In this document: positions 43,885-53,294 of the stretch, piece after piece
How positions within the stretch are numbered: position 1 is the stretch's first letter
Layout: each line of letters opens with the position of its first letter
Assembly (NCBI GenBank): GCA_000690595.2
Contig: JHUT02000005.1
Coordinates: 172,482-236,481, forward strand
Source: Natrinema mahii
GTDB taxonomy: Archaea; Halobacteriota; Halobacteria; Halobacteriales; Natrialbaceae
Direction: 5' to 3'
Length of the DNA stretch: 64,000 bases
Position numbers and translations under genes: made by a program
Notes under the pieces: model-generated
What the model was told of the DNA's origin: nothing
Seen by the model: only the letters and a program-made list of their open reading frames with translations
Databases searched by the model: none

Positions 43885-44417
43885 ACGGGCCGGTTCCGGC
43901 CCGGCGTGGGTAAGGAGTTCGGTTCGGGGCTCGAGCGGATGTCTGGTCGGTGAGTGTCTCGGGTACTGGATAGGGATTCGACGGACGGAAAGCGTCCCGC
44001 GATCGTGGCAACACGGCGTGGCCACGCCCTCCCCAGCCGATTGCTGCTCACGGGCGCCACGGGACGGCTGCGCCGTCCCGACAGTCGCGGCGCGTCGCGC
44101 CGTGCACTGCCCGGTCGCATGGTTCGCGGAACCGCTGGTTCCGCGCTACCGCTCAGTCGCGTTGCTCCCTCCCTCATCCACCGGAAGACGCTTTGCGTCT
44201 TCCGAGCCGTTCGCTCACTCCGTTCGCGAAGACCTCGCACAGCGTCGTCGACCGCCCTCGATCCCACTCGGCCGGTCGACAGTGCGCGCCACCGCAGATC
44301 GGAAACTCGATCCGCAGTAATCGATGCCGGGTGTCACGTCGTCGAAACAGACTGCGCACGCGCTCTTGCCCTCGCAGGTGCAACCGTTACCCGCCGATCC
44401 GTGGTAGTGGGCCGGGA
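43885..44417. repeat. Intergenic region with a run of short perfect hairpins
   Basis: About 530 nt without a gene. Three hairpins with 3-nt loops follow each other: arms 44061-44068/44072-44079 (8 bp, loop TGC), 44126-44133/44137-44144 (8 bp, loop GCT) and 44183-44191/44195-44203 (9 bp, loop TTT). The GC-rich dyad at 44088-44102 also lies here. A 16-mer at 44212-44227 matches ones at 5055-5070 and 53105-53120 except for one base. No open frame of coding quality. Confidence 0.7.
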
Positions 44418-45374
44418 ATGACGCAACTCGGGTACACCCTCTCGAGCGAGGAGTTCGGACCGACGGAACTGGTCGACATCACGCGTCGGGCGGAGGAAGC
44501 CGGCTTCGATTTCCTCTCGATTTCGGATCACTTTCACCCGTGGGTGTCGGCACAGGGCGAGTCGCCGTTCGTCTGGTCGACGCTGGGAGCGATCGCGGAA
44601 GCGACCGACGAGATCGAGGTCGGCGTCGGCGTCACCTGCCCGACGATCCGGATCCACCCGGTCAACGTCGCCCACGCGGTCGCGACGGTCGACGAACTAC
44701 TCGGCAACCGCTTCACGTTCGGCGTCGGCACCGGCGAGAACCTGAACGAACACGTCACCGGGGAGCGCTGGCCCGAACACGACGTGCGCCTCGAGATGTT
44801 GGACGAAGCGCTCGCAGTGATGCGCTCGCTGTGGACCGGCGAGACGACGAGCCACCACGGTGAGTACTACACGGTCGAGAACGCGCGGCTCTACACCTGT
44901 CCCGACGAGGAGCCGACGACGATTGGGAGCGCGTTCGGCCCCAAGACTGCCGAATGGGTGGCCGAGGCCGCCGACGGACTCTGGTGTTCCGGGCCGAAGT
45001 CCGGGCCGGTCGAGGCCTACGAGGACGCCGGCGGCGACGGGCCGACATACACCCAACTCCACGGCTGCTACGCCGACAGCGAGGAGGAAGCGATCGAGAC
45101 GATCCACGAACAGTGGCCCAACGGCTCGATTCCGGGCGAACTCGGACAGGAACTCCCGACGCCGGCTCACTTCGAACAGGCAGCGGCGATGGTCGAGAAA
45201 GCGGACATCGCCGAGGCCGGAACCACGACCGAACCCGACGCGGAGGCCCACATCGACAGCATCGAGGCGGCGATCGACGCGGGCTACGACCACGTCTACT
45301 ACCACCAGATCGGGCCGGAACAGGGGCGGGCCATCGAGTTCTACGAGGCCGAAGTGCTGCCGTCGTTCGAGTGA
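44418..45374 (+). CDS. F420-dependent LLM-class oxidoreductase (TIGR03557-like)
   Basis: The 318-residue protein (MTQLGYTLSSEEFGPTELV) has the luciferase-like monooxygenase barrel: DITRRAEEAGFDFLSISDHFHPW, VGVGVTCPTIRIHPVNVAHAVAT, NRFTFGVGTGENLNEHV and EMLDEALAVMRSLWTGE. These match the F420-dependent glucose-6-phosphate dehydrogenase-like family, coenzyme F420 as hydride carrier. The substrate is unknown. ATG 44418 starts exactly at the conserved N-terminus; the frame upstream is non-homologous. Confidence 0.92.
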   Translation: MTQLGYTLSSEEFGPTELVDITRRAEEAGFDFLSISDHFHPWVSAQGESPFVWSTLGAIAEATDEIEVGVGVTCPTIRIHPVNVAHAVATVDELLGNRFTFGVGTGENLNEHVTGERWPEHDVRLEMLDEALAVMRSLWTGETTSHHGEYYTVENARLYTCPDEEPTTIGSAFGPKTAEWVAEAADGLWCSGPKSGPVEAYEDAGGDGPTYTQLHGCYADSEEEAIETIHEQWPNGSIPGELGQELPTPAHFEQAAAMVEKADIAEAGTTTEPDAEAHIDSIEAAIDAGYDHVYYHQIGPEQGRAIEFYEAEVLPSFE

Positions 45375-45418
45375 GTGTCGGAGGGAGATTTTTCCGCAGC
45401 GACCGTGAGGAAGAACCC

Positions 45419-45559
45419 ATGACGGCTCTCGAGCGGTATCAGGGGTCGCTGTCCGAGGAGACGGCGGTCGAACTCGAGGAGAGCATCGCGCAACGACGAG
45501 AACGTCGCTCGAAGGCCCATCGCGACCGCGTTCGGCGGATCACCGACGCGCTCGAGTGA
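45419..45559 (+). CDS. 46-residue charged protein
   Basis: The frame MTALERYQGSLSEETAVELEES then IAQRRERRSKAHRDRVRRITDALE has a helical, highly charged character (a short coiled-coil of Glu/Arg heptads). It sits 44 nt downstream of the F420 oxidoreductase in the same direction. Similar short Arg-rich small proteins recur in haloarchaea; function unknown. Confidence 0.6.
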   Translation: MTALERYQGSLSEETAVELEESIAQRRERRSKAHRDRVRRITDALE

Positions 45560-45609
45560 GCGCTCGCCGCTTCCCAATCCGTTTTGCACGCCCGCGGTGA
45601 AGCGGGCCC

Positions 45610-46629
45610 ATGGAGTACACCACGCTCGGCGACACGGGCACCACGGTATCGCGACTCTGCTTCGGGACCTGGCGCTTCGGGAAGGAAAGCGACGGCACCG
45701 TCGAAACGGACCGCGAGGAGGCCCACGAGTTGCTCGACGCCTGCTGGGACCACGGGATCAACTTCGTCGATACGGCCAACGTCTACGGCGACCCCAACGG
45801 GACGAGCGAGCGCTGGATCGGCGAGTGGCTCGCGGACCGCGAGGACATCGATCGCGAGGACCTCGTGATCGCCTCGAAGGTCTACTTCCCCTTCGACGGC
45901 CGGGGCGAGCCGGGGCCGAACGACTCCGGCCTCGGCCGCAAGCACATCCGGGCCCAGATCGAGGGCACCCTCGAGCGACTGGGGACCGACTACCTCGACC
46001 TGTACTACATCCACCGCTGGGACGACGACACCCCGATCGAGGAGACGATGCGGACGCTGACCGAACTCGTCCGCGAGGGCACGGTCCACTATCTGGGGGC
46101 CTCGAGCATGGCCGCCTGGAAGCTCACCAAAGCGCTGTGGGCGAGCGACGTCGAGGGCCTCGAGCGCTTCGACGTGACCCAGCCGATGTTCAACGCCGCC
46201 GACACGGACGACGTGGGCGACTATCTCGACGTCTGTGCGGACCAGGACCTCGCGGTCTGTCCGTACTCGCCGCTGGCCGGCGGCTTTCTCACCGGGAAGT
46301 ACGAGCGGGCCGACGACGGCACGGTGATCGCGCCCGACGGCGCTCGCGGGAGCCTCACCGATCTGTTCGAGGATCGATACACCAGCGAGACCGCGTGGGC
46401 GGTCCTCGAGGCGGTCGAGGGCGTCGCCGAGGAGACCGACGCCACGCCGGCACAGGTGTCGCTGCGCTGGCTGATGGAGCAGGACCGCTTTACCTGCGTG
46501 CCGATCGTCGGTGCGCGGACGCCCGCGCAACTCGCGGAGAACGTCGGCGCGGTCGACATCGAACTGTCCGATGCGCAGTTCGAGCGGATCGACGCGGCTC
46601 GCGGGCCCGCGGACGACGGCTATCGCTGA
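45610..46629 (+). CDS. Aldo/keto reductase
   Basis: The 339-residue protein carries the AKR tetrad elements: Asp in NFVDTANVYGD with Tyr, Lys in VIASKVYFPF and His in YIHRWDD. Further signatures are LGTDYLDLYYIH, YSPLAGGFLTGKY and PIVGARTPAQLAENVGA binding NADPH. The nearest group is the YccK/potassium-channel-beta-like AKRs. It reduces aldehydes or ketones; the specific substrate is unknown. Confidence 0.93.
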   Translation: MEYTTLGDTGTTVSRLCFGTWRFGKESDGTVETDREEAHELLDACWDHGINFVDTANVYGDPNGTSERWIGEWLADREDIDREDLVIASKVYFPFDGRGEPGPNDSGLGRKHIRAQIEGTLERLGTDYLDLYYIHRWDDDTPIEETMRTLTELVREGTVHYLGASSMAAWKLTKALWASDVEGLERFDVTQPMFNAADTDDVGDYLDVCADQDLAVCPYSPLAGGFLTGKYERADDGTVIAPDGARGSLTDLFEDRYTSETAWAVLEAVEGVAEETDATPAQVSLRWLMEQDRFTCVPIVGARTPAQLAENVGAVDIELSDAQFERIDAARGPADDGYR

Positions 46630-46650
46630 GATGGATTACTGTCACTGTTT

Positions 46651-46687
46651 CCCGGTGTCCCCGCAGGACGGTCGCGGGGACACCGGG
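46651..46687. repeat. Perfect 14-bp inverted repeat between genes
   Basis: The arms 46651-46664 and 46674-46687 (CCCGGTGTCCCCGC / GCGGGGACACCGGG) pair without mismatch around a 9-nt loop, just after the aldo/keto reductase stop. No T-run follows, so it is not a bacterial-type terminator. It could stabilise or process the mRNA 3' end, or bind a protein. Confidence 0.75.
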
Positions 46688-46795
46688 ACTGACTGACAGG
46701 AACCCGTATGGGCCCCAAGACTGTCGCGACGGCAACATTCCCAGTTGACCGGATTCTCCAAGACACTTATTGCTACTGAGTCCCAAATCCGCACA

Positions 46796-47263
46796 ATGGC
46801 ACAAGATGGGCCTATGTCCCGACGGCGGATGCTCGGGCTGACAGGTGTCGCAGCATCGACGGCGTTTATCGCCGGCTGTGGTGGCAACGGCAACGGTAAC
46901 GGCAACGGTAACGGCGGCGGGGGTGGCGGCATCGAGATCGATCCCGACACACAGATCGAACTCGACGGGCAGACGCCCGGCTGGGTTGGCATCGCCCCCG
47001 ACGCGATCGCGGACGAGGAGAACCCGACGCTGATCCTTCAGGAGGGGGAAACCTACGAGATCGGCTGGACGACCGGCGACGGCGCCGAACACAACATCGC
47101 GATCTACGACGAGAACGACGAGGTCGTCGACGACCTCGTGACCGAGCGGGTCACTGAACCCGGCGACGGTCAGTGGCTGGAGTTCGAGGCCAGCAGCGAA
47201 ATGGTCACGTACATCTGCGAGGTCCACCCGACGACGATGGTCGCCGACATTCAGGTCGAATAG
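46796..47263 (+). CDS. Tat-lipoprotein cupredoxin (halocyanin-like)
   Basis: The 155-residue protein starts MAQDGPMSRRRMLGLTG: twin-Arg followed by a lipobox (FIAGC) and an Asn/Gly-repeat linker (GGNGNGNGNGN). The cupredoxin domain shows type I copper ligands: His in DGAEHNIAIYD and Cys-x2-His-x3-Met in TYICEVHPTTM. It probably transfers electrons at the outer membrane face, replacing plastocyanin/cytochrome. ATG 46796 fixes the Tat motif near the N-terminus. Confidence 0.93.
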   Translation: MAQDGPMSRRRMLGLTGVAASTAFIAGCGGNGNGNGNGNGGGGGGIEIDPDTQIELDGQTPGWVGIAPDAIADEENPTLILQEGETYEIGWTTGDGAEHNIAIYDENDEVVDDLVTERVTEPGDGQWLEFEASSEMVTYICEVHPTTMVADIQVE

Positions 47264-47411
47264 CAGTAAGGCGACGGCACGGTCGAATACCACCCGCGAT
47301 TCGAAGCCACTCATTTTTGCCGGCGACGACGCTCACGCACTCGCTGGTGTCCGTCGATCACCGACCGCCAGTCCCGCGCTCTCGCCCGCGACTGCCGGCC
47401 TCCGTGCGATG

Positions 47412-48608
47412 TCACTCCCGGGCGTCGGCCGTCGGCTCGAGCCCGATCCGATACTCCGTCAGGTTCTCGTAGCCGTCTTCGGTGACGACGACGAGGTCCT
47501 CGATGCGGACGCCGCCGACCGCGGGGTCGTAGATGCCGGGTTCGATCGAGATCACGTGGCCGGGCTCGAGGTCGCCGCCCGAGGGCGAGACGCTCGGCTG
47601 TTCGTGGATATCCAGCCCGACGCCGTGGCCGGTGCTGTGGATGAAGCCGGTGTCGGTGTTGGGGTCGCTGCGCAGCGTCTCGTAGCCGGCATCCTCGATC
47701 ACGTCACAGGCCGCCCCGTGGACCGCGGCTCCCGTCACGCCGGCTTCGACGGCCTCGAGGGCGGCCTCGTAAGCGTCGTGGGTGACTTCGTAGCGTCGGC
47801 GGGCTTCCTCGCCGGGCTCGCCGCGGGCGAAGGTGCGGGTCATGTCCGCGAAGTAGCCAGTCTCCTTGTCCCGCGGGAAGATATCGATCACGATCAACTC
47901 GTCGGCCTCGAGCGGGCCGCTGCCCCGGTCGTGGGGATCCGCGCCGTCGGCCCCGCAGGCGACGATCGTCTCGTCGAGGGCACAGCCGTGACGCAGCAGG
48001 GTGATCTCGATCTCCTCCGTGACTCGCTCGCTGGTCAGGGGCTCGCCGTCGTGAACGAGGGTGCCGTCCTCGATGTCGGCGGTGGCGATCAGCTCCTCGG
48101 CCCGCGCCATCGCGGCCTCGTTGGCCCGCTGGCTCGCCCGGATCTGCTCGACTTCCCACTCGGTCTTCGTCGCGCGGATCCCCGTCACGATCCCTTCGGG
48201 TTCGACGGTCACCGCGAACCCCTGCTCGCGCAGGCCGTCCGCGGTCCCCGTGGGGAAGTTCCGGGGGACCGCGAGGGAGTCGACGCCGTGGTCCTCGAGG
48301 AAGGCCGCGAGCGTCCGCAGTTTGCCCTCGTACTGGCCGTGTTCGGCCACCAGCCGCTGGTAGTCGTAGGCGGCGCGGCGGCTGACCGAGTCCGCGCTCG
48401 CCTCGGCGGCGGCGCGTCCGTACTCGAGTCCGGAGACGAGCAGGTGGACCCCGTCGGCGGTGACGAGCGTCTGGTAGGGGTCCGGGGCGGTAAAGCCCGA
48501 GACGTACCGCTGGTCTGCATCCGATGCGTCGTCGTCTATCAGGTAGCCATCGGCTCCCTCGGCGGCGAGTGACTCGCGCAGCGGGGCGAGATCGACGTCG
48601 ACGTTCAT
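47412..48608 (-). CDS. M24 family Xaa-Pro peptidase
   Basis: The 398-residue product (MNVDVDLAPLRESLAAEGA) has an N-terminal creatinase-like domain and a pitta-bread catalytic domain: VIDIFPRDKETGYFADMTRTFA (two Asp ligands), GFIHSTGHGVGLDIHEQP (His), HVISIEPGIYDPAVGGVRIED (two Glu). Aminopeptidase P or prolidase activity with two metal ions is likely. Frame upstream of ATG 48608 is non-homologous. It stands alone, convergent with the cupredoxin gene. Confidence 0.95.
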   Translation of the reverse strand: MNVDVDLAPLRESLAAEGADGYLIDDDASDADQRYVSGFTAPDPYQTLVTADGVHLLVSGLEYGRAAAEASADSVSRRAAYDYQRLVAEHGQYEGKLRTLAAFLEDHGVDSLAVPRNFPTGTADGLREQGFAVTVEPEGIVTGIRATKTEWEVEQIRASQRANEAAMARAEELIATADIEDGTLVHDGEPLTSERVTEEIEITLLRHGCALDETIVACGADGADPHDRGSGPLEADELIVIDIFPRDKETGYFADMTRTFARGEPGEEARRRYEVTHDAYEAALEAVEAGVTGAAVHGAACDVIEDAGYETLRSDPNTDTGFIHSTGHGVGLDIHEQPSVSPSGGDLEPGHVISIEPGIYDPAVGGVRIEDLVVVTEDGYENLTEYRIGLEPTADARE

Positions 48609-48680
48609 ACCCGGCCATGTGACTGCTGGCACCATAATCCCGCGGATCCAGACCGGGACGGGCCGTTTCGAATCCGCAAA

Positions 48681-48686
48681 CTTATG
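48681..48686 (+). promoter_or_regulatory. TATA-like box for the LolA-like lipoprotein
   Basis: CTTATG is centred 27 nt before ATG 48711 and supports that start over the in-frame ATG at 48684, which lies inside the box. Confidence 0.55.
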
Positions 48687-48710
48687 CCGAAACGTGGTAA
48701 TTCCTCGCGT

Positions 48711-49859
48711 ATGAACCGCCGTCGGATCCTGGCGGCAGGGGCCGGGATTGCACTCGCCGGCTGTATCAGCTATCCGGGCAGCGACGCGTCCCCGTCCGGC
48801 GCGGACATCGTTCGGGACGCGATCGACGCGCGTCGCCACATGTCGACTCTCCGTGCCCGTCGATCGGTGACGATCGAGACGCCGGGCGAAACCGACACGC
48901 GGACGGAACGGATCGCCAGCGAACCGCCGGCCAAACAGCGCATCGAGGTTCTCGAGTCGACCGACGACGACGTGCCCGTCGGCTCGGTCTCCGTGACCAA
49001 CCGGGCACAGACGTGGGAGTACAACCCGTCGACGGGGATCGTGGAACTCCAGTTTCACGGCACCAAGACCGACACGGACCGGACGCTGCAGGTGTTCGAA
49101 GCCCTCCTCAAGGGGTATCGACTCAGCTACGCCGGGACGGAAACGGTCGGCGGGCGGGAGGCACACGTCGTCGAGACGCGGCCGCCGCTCGAGGACGAGG
49201 GAACCGCTATCGACCTCGTCGTCGGGGATACGACCTACAGCGTTCCGTTGAGCGCCGACGAACTCGAGGAACTGGACGTTTCTCGGACGATCTGGATCGA
49301 CGACGAGACGCGGTACCCGATCAGGGAACGCAACGCGGTCAGCGACGGCGGCGAGACGCTGTACGCCCAGACGGTCACGTACGCGGACCTCGCGATCGAC
49401 GACGGCGTCGACCCGGAGACGTTCACCTACCAGCCCCCGACCGATGCCGAGGTCGTCAGCGACGGCGCGAAACCGGCGGGGATCTTCCGCTCCCGCGAGG
49501 CGGCCGCCGACACCGTTCCCTACGACCTGCCCGATCCCGATCTCCCGGGGTCGTACGTGCTGGATCGGATCACGGTCGTCGAGCGAAAGGAACAGTACGG
49601 CGGCGTCACGACGACGCTGTGGTACGACGACCCGAACGTCGTCGCCCGCGAACTCTTCGTCGTCGTCCGCGAGGAGGGACGGTTCGATCCGACACTCGAC
49701 AGCCTCGAGCGAACCGAGGTCGACGGGCAGACGACGTACTTCCGGGACGGCGGCGTCAAGAGCTTCTTCTGGGACTGCGAGGACGTGAGCTACGAGGTCT
49801 CGAGTCTGATCACGGACGATCCGCTGCGCGAAATTACGGCGTCGATCGGCTGTTCGTGA
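48711..49859 (+). CDS. LolA/LppX-like lipoprotein
   Basis: The 382-residue protein opens with MNRRRILAAGAGIALAGC, Tat-type arginines then a lipobox. The mature part is beta-rich with a large hydrophobic-cavity signature of LolA/LppX proteins (KQRIEVLEST, TWEYNPSTGIVELQFHG, TTYSVPLSADELEEL, RTIWIDDETRYPIRER). A second half repeats a shorter domain (YDLPDPDLPGSYVLDRITVVERK). Such haloarchaeal proteins may carry lipids or act as anti-sigma-like sensors; this is inference. Confidence 0.82.
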   Translation: MNRRRILAAGAGIALAGCISYPGSDASPSGADIVRDAIDARRHMSTLRARRSVTIETPGETDTRTERIASEPPAKQRIEVLESTDDDVPVGSVSVTNRAQTWEYNPSTGIVELQFHGTKTDTDRTLQVFEALLKGYRLSYAGTETVGGREAHVVETRPPLEDEGTAIDLVVGDTTYSVPLSADELEELDVSRTIWIDDETRYPIRERNAVSDGGETLYAQTVTYADLAIDDGVDPETFTYQPPTDAEVVSDGAKPAGIFRSREAAADTVPYDLPDPDLPGSYVLDRITVVERKEQYGGVTTTLWYDDPNVVARELFVVVREEGRFDPTLDSLERTEVDGQTTYFRDGGVKSFFWDCEDVSYEVSSLITDDPLREITASIGCS

Positions 49860-49982
49860 GCGGTCGATCGCGGGTCTACCCGTCGTCTGGGCGGCCCGCT
49901 CGCAACCGGGTTAGAGCCAAACAACGGGACGTTCCAGTACCACAGCCGTTTCAGGAGAACATATTTCCGCCCCATCTGGGGA

Positions 49983-49992
49983 TAAATATATT
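49983..49992 (+). promoter_or_regulatory. AT-rich promoter region of the small secreted protein
   Basis: TAAATATATT lies 30 nt before the ATG at 50022 and 66 nt before 50058. Together with a further AT-rich stretch up to 50057 it makes the start-site choice ambiguous. Confidence 0.45.
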
Positions 49993-50057
49993 TCGGACTA
50001 GGTAACGAACTCCTACTCCGAATGTTCCAACTACAATACAGTAGTATTCAATTTTGC

Positions 50058-50420
50058 ATGTCGTCAAAACACACCCGGAGAGAGGTCGTAACGAAAGCGA
50101 TCGCTACGACAGCCGCCGTCGGTACGCTCGGTGGCGTGGGTACCGCTGCGGCCGCCTCGGGCGGCGATATCTATATCAGCGTGCCCGGAAAGAACAGTGG
50201 GACTTACCAAGTGCAGATCGATTTCGACGATACCGCGTCTGCCTCGATCCACACCGAGAGCGGGTCGTTTGAGTGGTCGAACTGGAACACCGAGGACGGA
50301 ACGATCGAACTGCAGGGCGTCGTCAGTCACGACGCTGAGATCCATCTGACCTACGAGGAGACGGACGCAACCCTAAACGACGCGAACACGGACGACGCCG
50401 TGAGCGTCAGCATCTTCTGA
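50058..50420 (+). CDS. Small exported protein (Tat-like signal)
   Basis: The 120-residue product (from ATG 50058; ATG 50022 would add 12 residues) begins [22 protein letters not shown]: twin-Arg then hydrophobic core and AAAASG cleavage site. The mature 85 residues are acidic and beta-rich ([37 protein letters not shown]). No lipobox is present, so it may be released or surface-bound. Base composition just upstream is unusually AT-rich. No family recognised. Confidence 0.75.
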   Translation: MSSKHTRREVVTKAIATTAAVGTLGGVGTAAAASGGDIYISVPGKNSGTYQVQIDFDDTASASIHTESGSFEWSNWNTEDGTIELQGVVSHDAEIHLTYEETDATLNDANTDDAVSVSIF

Positions 50421-50551
50421 TCGTCGCTGTCCGACCGGCGGCACCGACCGCTCGGATACCACGTCCGCTCTCACTTCGCTTCGGCCCGACGCAGTCGCGG
50501 CGGACAGCGCTAACCGGTACCATCATAGGCCGACCGTGCGAGACCACGGAC

Positions 50552-51847
50552 ATGAACGTCACCATCTCCCCCTCGAGCGTCGCCGGTACGGCGCGGGCAC
50601 CGCCCTCGAAGAGCTACACCCACCGGGCGATCCTCGCGGCAGGCTACGCCGACGAGGCGACCGTCCGCGACGCGCTCTGGAGTGCCGACACGCGAGCGAC
50701 CGCCCGCGCGGTAAACCTGTTCGGCGGGGACGTGAACCGCGGTGAGGACGGGACCCTCGAGATCGACGGCTTCGACGGCCGGCCCGACGTGCCGGCCGAC
50801 GTCGTCGACTGCGCGAACAGCGGGACGACGATGCGACTCGTCACCGCGGCCGCGGCGCTGGCCGACGGGACGACGGTCCTGACCGGCGACGACTCGCTTC
50901 GCTCGCGGCCCCAGGGGCCGCTGCTCGAGGCGCTTTCCGATCTCGGCGCGGCGGCCGACAGCACCCGCGGGAACGGGCAGGCCCCGCTGGTCGTCACCGG
51001 TCCGCTGTCGGGCGGCGAGGTGTCGATCCCGGGCGATGTCTCCTCGCAGTACATCACCGCTTTGCTGATGGCCGGCGCGGTCACCGACGAGGGGCTCGCG
51101 ATCGACCTCGAGACGGAACTCAAGTCCGCACCCTACGTCGACATCACGCTCGAGGTTCTCGCGGACTTCGGGGTCGACGCCCGCCACACCGAGGACGGCT
51201 TTGCGGTCGATGGCGGCCAGTCCTACGCGCCGGCGGGCGGGGAGTACGCCGTTCCGGGCGACTTCTCGTCGATCTCGTACCCGCTGGCCGCGGGGGCGAT
51301 CGCCGCCGACGGCGAGGGGATCCGCATCGAGGGCGCGCATCCCAGCGCACAGGGAGACACCGCAATCGTGGAGATCGTCGAGTGGATGGGCGCAGATGTC
51401 GACTGGGACCGCGAGTCGGGGACGATCGACGTCGCCGCGGCTCCCCTGTCCGGCATCGAGGTCGACGTCGAGGACACGCCCGACCTCCTGCCGACGATCG
51501 CGACGCTGGGGGCGGTCGCGGACGGCGACACGAAGATTACGAACGCCGAACACGTCCGCTACAAGGAAACCGACCGCGTGAGTGCGATGGCCGAGGAACT
51601 GGGTAAACTCGGCGTCGAGACCACCGAGGAGCGGGACTCGCTGACGGTCCACGGCTCCGAGTCGACGCTCTCAGGGGCGACCGTCTCCGGATGCGACGAC
51701 CACCGGATCATCATGGCGCTGGCACTGGCCGGTCTCGCGGCCGACGGCGAGACCACGATCGAGGGTGCCGACCACGTCGACGTCTCGTTCCCCGGCTTCT
51801 TCGGCCGGCTCGAGGATCTGGGCGTCGCGCTCGAGCGACGGGCGTAA
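50552..51847 (+). CDS. aroA: 3-phosphoshikimate 1-carboxyvinyltransferase (EPSP synthase)
   Basis: The 431-residue protein shows the EPSPS signatures: [14 protein letters not shown] (Lys20, Arg25 in the active site), [36 protein letters not shown] and [14 protein letters not shown]. It condenses shikimate-3-phosphate with PEP in aromatic amino acid synthesis. Length is normal. aroC for the next step lies 4 kb downstream rather than adjacent. Confidence 0.97.
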   Translation: MNVTISPSSVAGTARAPPSKSYTHRAILAAGYADEATVRDALWSADTRATARAVNLFGGDVNRGEDGTLEIDGFDGRPDVPADVVDCANSGTTMRLVTAAAALADGTTVLTGDDSLRSRPQGPLLEALSDLGAAADSTRGNGQAPLVVTGPLSGGEVSIPGDVSSQYITALLMAGAVTDEGLAIDLETELKSAPYVDITLEVLADFGVDARHTEDGFAVDGGQSYAPAGGEYAVPGDFSSISYPLAAGAIAADGEGIRIEGAHPSAQGDTAIVEIVEWMGADVDWDRESGTIDVAAAPLSGIEVDVEDTPDLLPTIATLGAVADGDTKITNAEHVRYKETDRVSAMAEELGKLGVETTEERDSLTVHGSESTLSGATVSGCDDHRIIMALALAGLAADGETTIEGADHVDVSFPGFFGRLEDLGVALERRA

Positions 51848-51900
51848 CCGACGGCGTCCGCGTCCTCTCGAGACCCACGTTATCTTCCGACAAGGGTAGC

Positions 51901-51908
51901 TATTTATC
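51901..51908 (+). promoter_or_regulatory. TATA box of the thiolase gene
   Basis: TATTTATC is centred 27 nt before the ATG at 51932; the transcript is probably leaderless. Confidence 0.65.
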
Positions 51909-51931
51909 CCCAGGAAAAATGATGGTATACA

Positions 51932-53074
51932 ATGTCAGGCAATACACCGGTAATCGTTAGCGCTGTTAGGACCGCACAGGGGAAAGAAGACGGAGCCCTC
52001 TCGGAGGTTCGGAGCGAGGACCTCTCGATTCCGCTGGTCGACGAGATGCTCGCGGAGACCGGCGTCGAGGGCGACGACGTCGACGATCTGATGTGGGGGT
52101 GTGCCCAGCAGCGCTCGGAACAGCGGACGAACATCGCGCGCCAGATCGCGCTGTTTTCCGAGCTGGGCGAGTCGGTCCCGGCGACGACGGTCGATCGCCA
52201 GTGTGCCTCCTCGGCGCAGGCGATCATCAGCGCCGCGGACTCGATCGCCGCGGGCCGCCATCAGGCGGTCATCGCCGGCGGCGTCGAGAGCATGAGCCGC
52301 GTGAAGATGGGTGCGGCCGACAGCGGCGAGATGTACCCGAAACTCGACGAGGAGTACGGGATGCGGAACCTCCAGATGGGGATGACCGCCGAGAAGGTCG
52401 CCGAGGAGTTCGACATCAGCCGCGAGGAACAGGACGAGTACGGCGCGCGCAGCCAGCAGCGCGCGGTCGAAGCGACCGAGGCGGGCAAGTTCGACGACGA
52501 GATCGTCCCGATCGAGACCGAGGACGGCGTCCACGACGAGGACGAGGGGCTTCGACCCGGAACGACCCCCGAGAAGCTCGCCGAACTCCCGACGGTGTTC
52601 AAGGAGGACGGCACGGTCACGCCCGGTAACGCGTCCCAGATCGCCGACGGCGCGGCCGGCGTCATGCTGACCAGCCGGGAGTTCGCCGACGAGAACGACC
52701 TCGAGGTCCTCGCCGAAGTCGGCACCAGCTACGTCGCGGGCGTCGACCCGACGATCATGGGCGTCGGGCCGGTCCCCGCGACGGAGGGCCTGCTCGAGCG
52801 CGCGGGACGTGAGATCGACGACTACGGACTCGTCGAAATCAACGAGGCCTTCGCCAGCCAGACGCTCTATTCCGCGCGCGAACTCGGGATCCCCATGGAC
52901 CAGCTCAACGTCAACGGCGGCGCGATCGCCATCGGCCATCCGCTCGGCTGTTCCGGCGCGCGCCTGCCGGTGACGCTGATTCACGAGATGAACCGCGAGG
53001 GCGTCGACCGCGGCATCGCGACGGAGTGTGTCGGCTTCGGCCAGGGTGCGGCGATCGAGTTCGAACTGCCCTGA
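51932..53074 (+). CDS. Acetyl-CoA acyltransferase (thiolase)
   Basis: The 380-residue thiolase has nucleophile Cys91 ([11 protein letters not shown]), His336 in [10 protein letters not shown] and the second catalytic Cys366 (TECVGFGQG). The NEAFA motif is also present. Sequence type is degradative/beta-ketothiolase-like. It is monocistronic from its own TATA box; no DUF35/OB protein follows, unlike biosynthetic thiolase pairs. It cleaves or forms acetoacyl-CoA in fatty acid or mevalonate metabolism. Confidence 0.95.
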   Translation: MSGNTPVIVSAVRTAQGKEDGALSEVRSEDLSIPLVDEMLAETGVEGDDVDDLMWGCAQQRSEQRTNIARQIALFSELGESVPATTVDRQCASSAQAIISAADSIAAGRHQAVIAGGVESMSRVKMGAADSGEMYPKLDEEYGMRNLQMGMTAEKVAEEFDISREEQDEYGARSQQRAVEATEAGKFDDEIVPIETEDGVHDEDEGLRPGTTPEKLAELPTVFKEDGTVTPGNASQIADGAAGVMLTSREFADENDLEVLAEVGTSYVAGVDPTIMGVGPVPATEGLLERAGREIDDYGLVEINEAFASQTLYSARELGIPMDQLNVNGGAIAIGHPLGCSGARLPVTLIHEMNREGVDRGIATECVGFGQGAAIEFELP

Positions 53075-53294
53075 ACTGGGTGGCGTTGCTTCTTTGATCT
53101 CTTCGCGAACGAAGTGAGCGAAGGTCAGCGAGAGCTTTGCTCTCGCTATAGGAGCCGTTGCAACGATTTACATACTGATCGAACGCTGTCGTGCGATCAG
53201 GTGTGCAATGACTGTCAGCGGCTACTATAGACAGATTTTGCGAGGCCGATCACGAACGGAGTGAGTGATGCGGCCGAGACAAACAGTGGTCGCG
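53075..53294. repeat. Intergenic hairpins, with the dispersed 16-mer
   Basis: A copy of the 16-mer (GCGAACGAAGTGAGCG) occupies 53105-53120. A 9-bp hairpin with loop TTT has arms at 53127-53135 and 53139-53147. A weaker stem pairs 53175-53181 with 53194-53200. All lie between convergent genes and could serve as 3' ends or mobile-element remnants. Confidence 0.65.

Noticed and set aside
46651..46687. Rho-independent terminator
   Set aside because: Stem is perfect but no U-tract follows, and archaeal termination does not use this form; kept only as an inverted repeat.
47409..48572. 387-codon plus-strand frame
   Set aside because: Antisense to the M24 peptidase.
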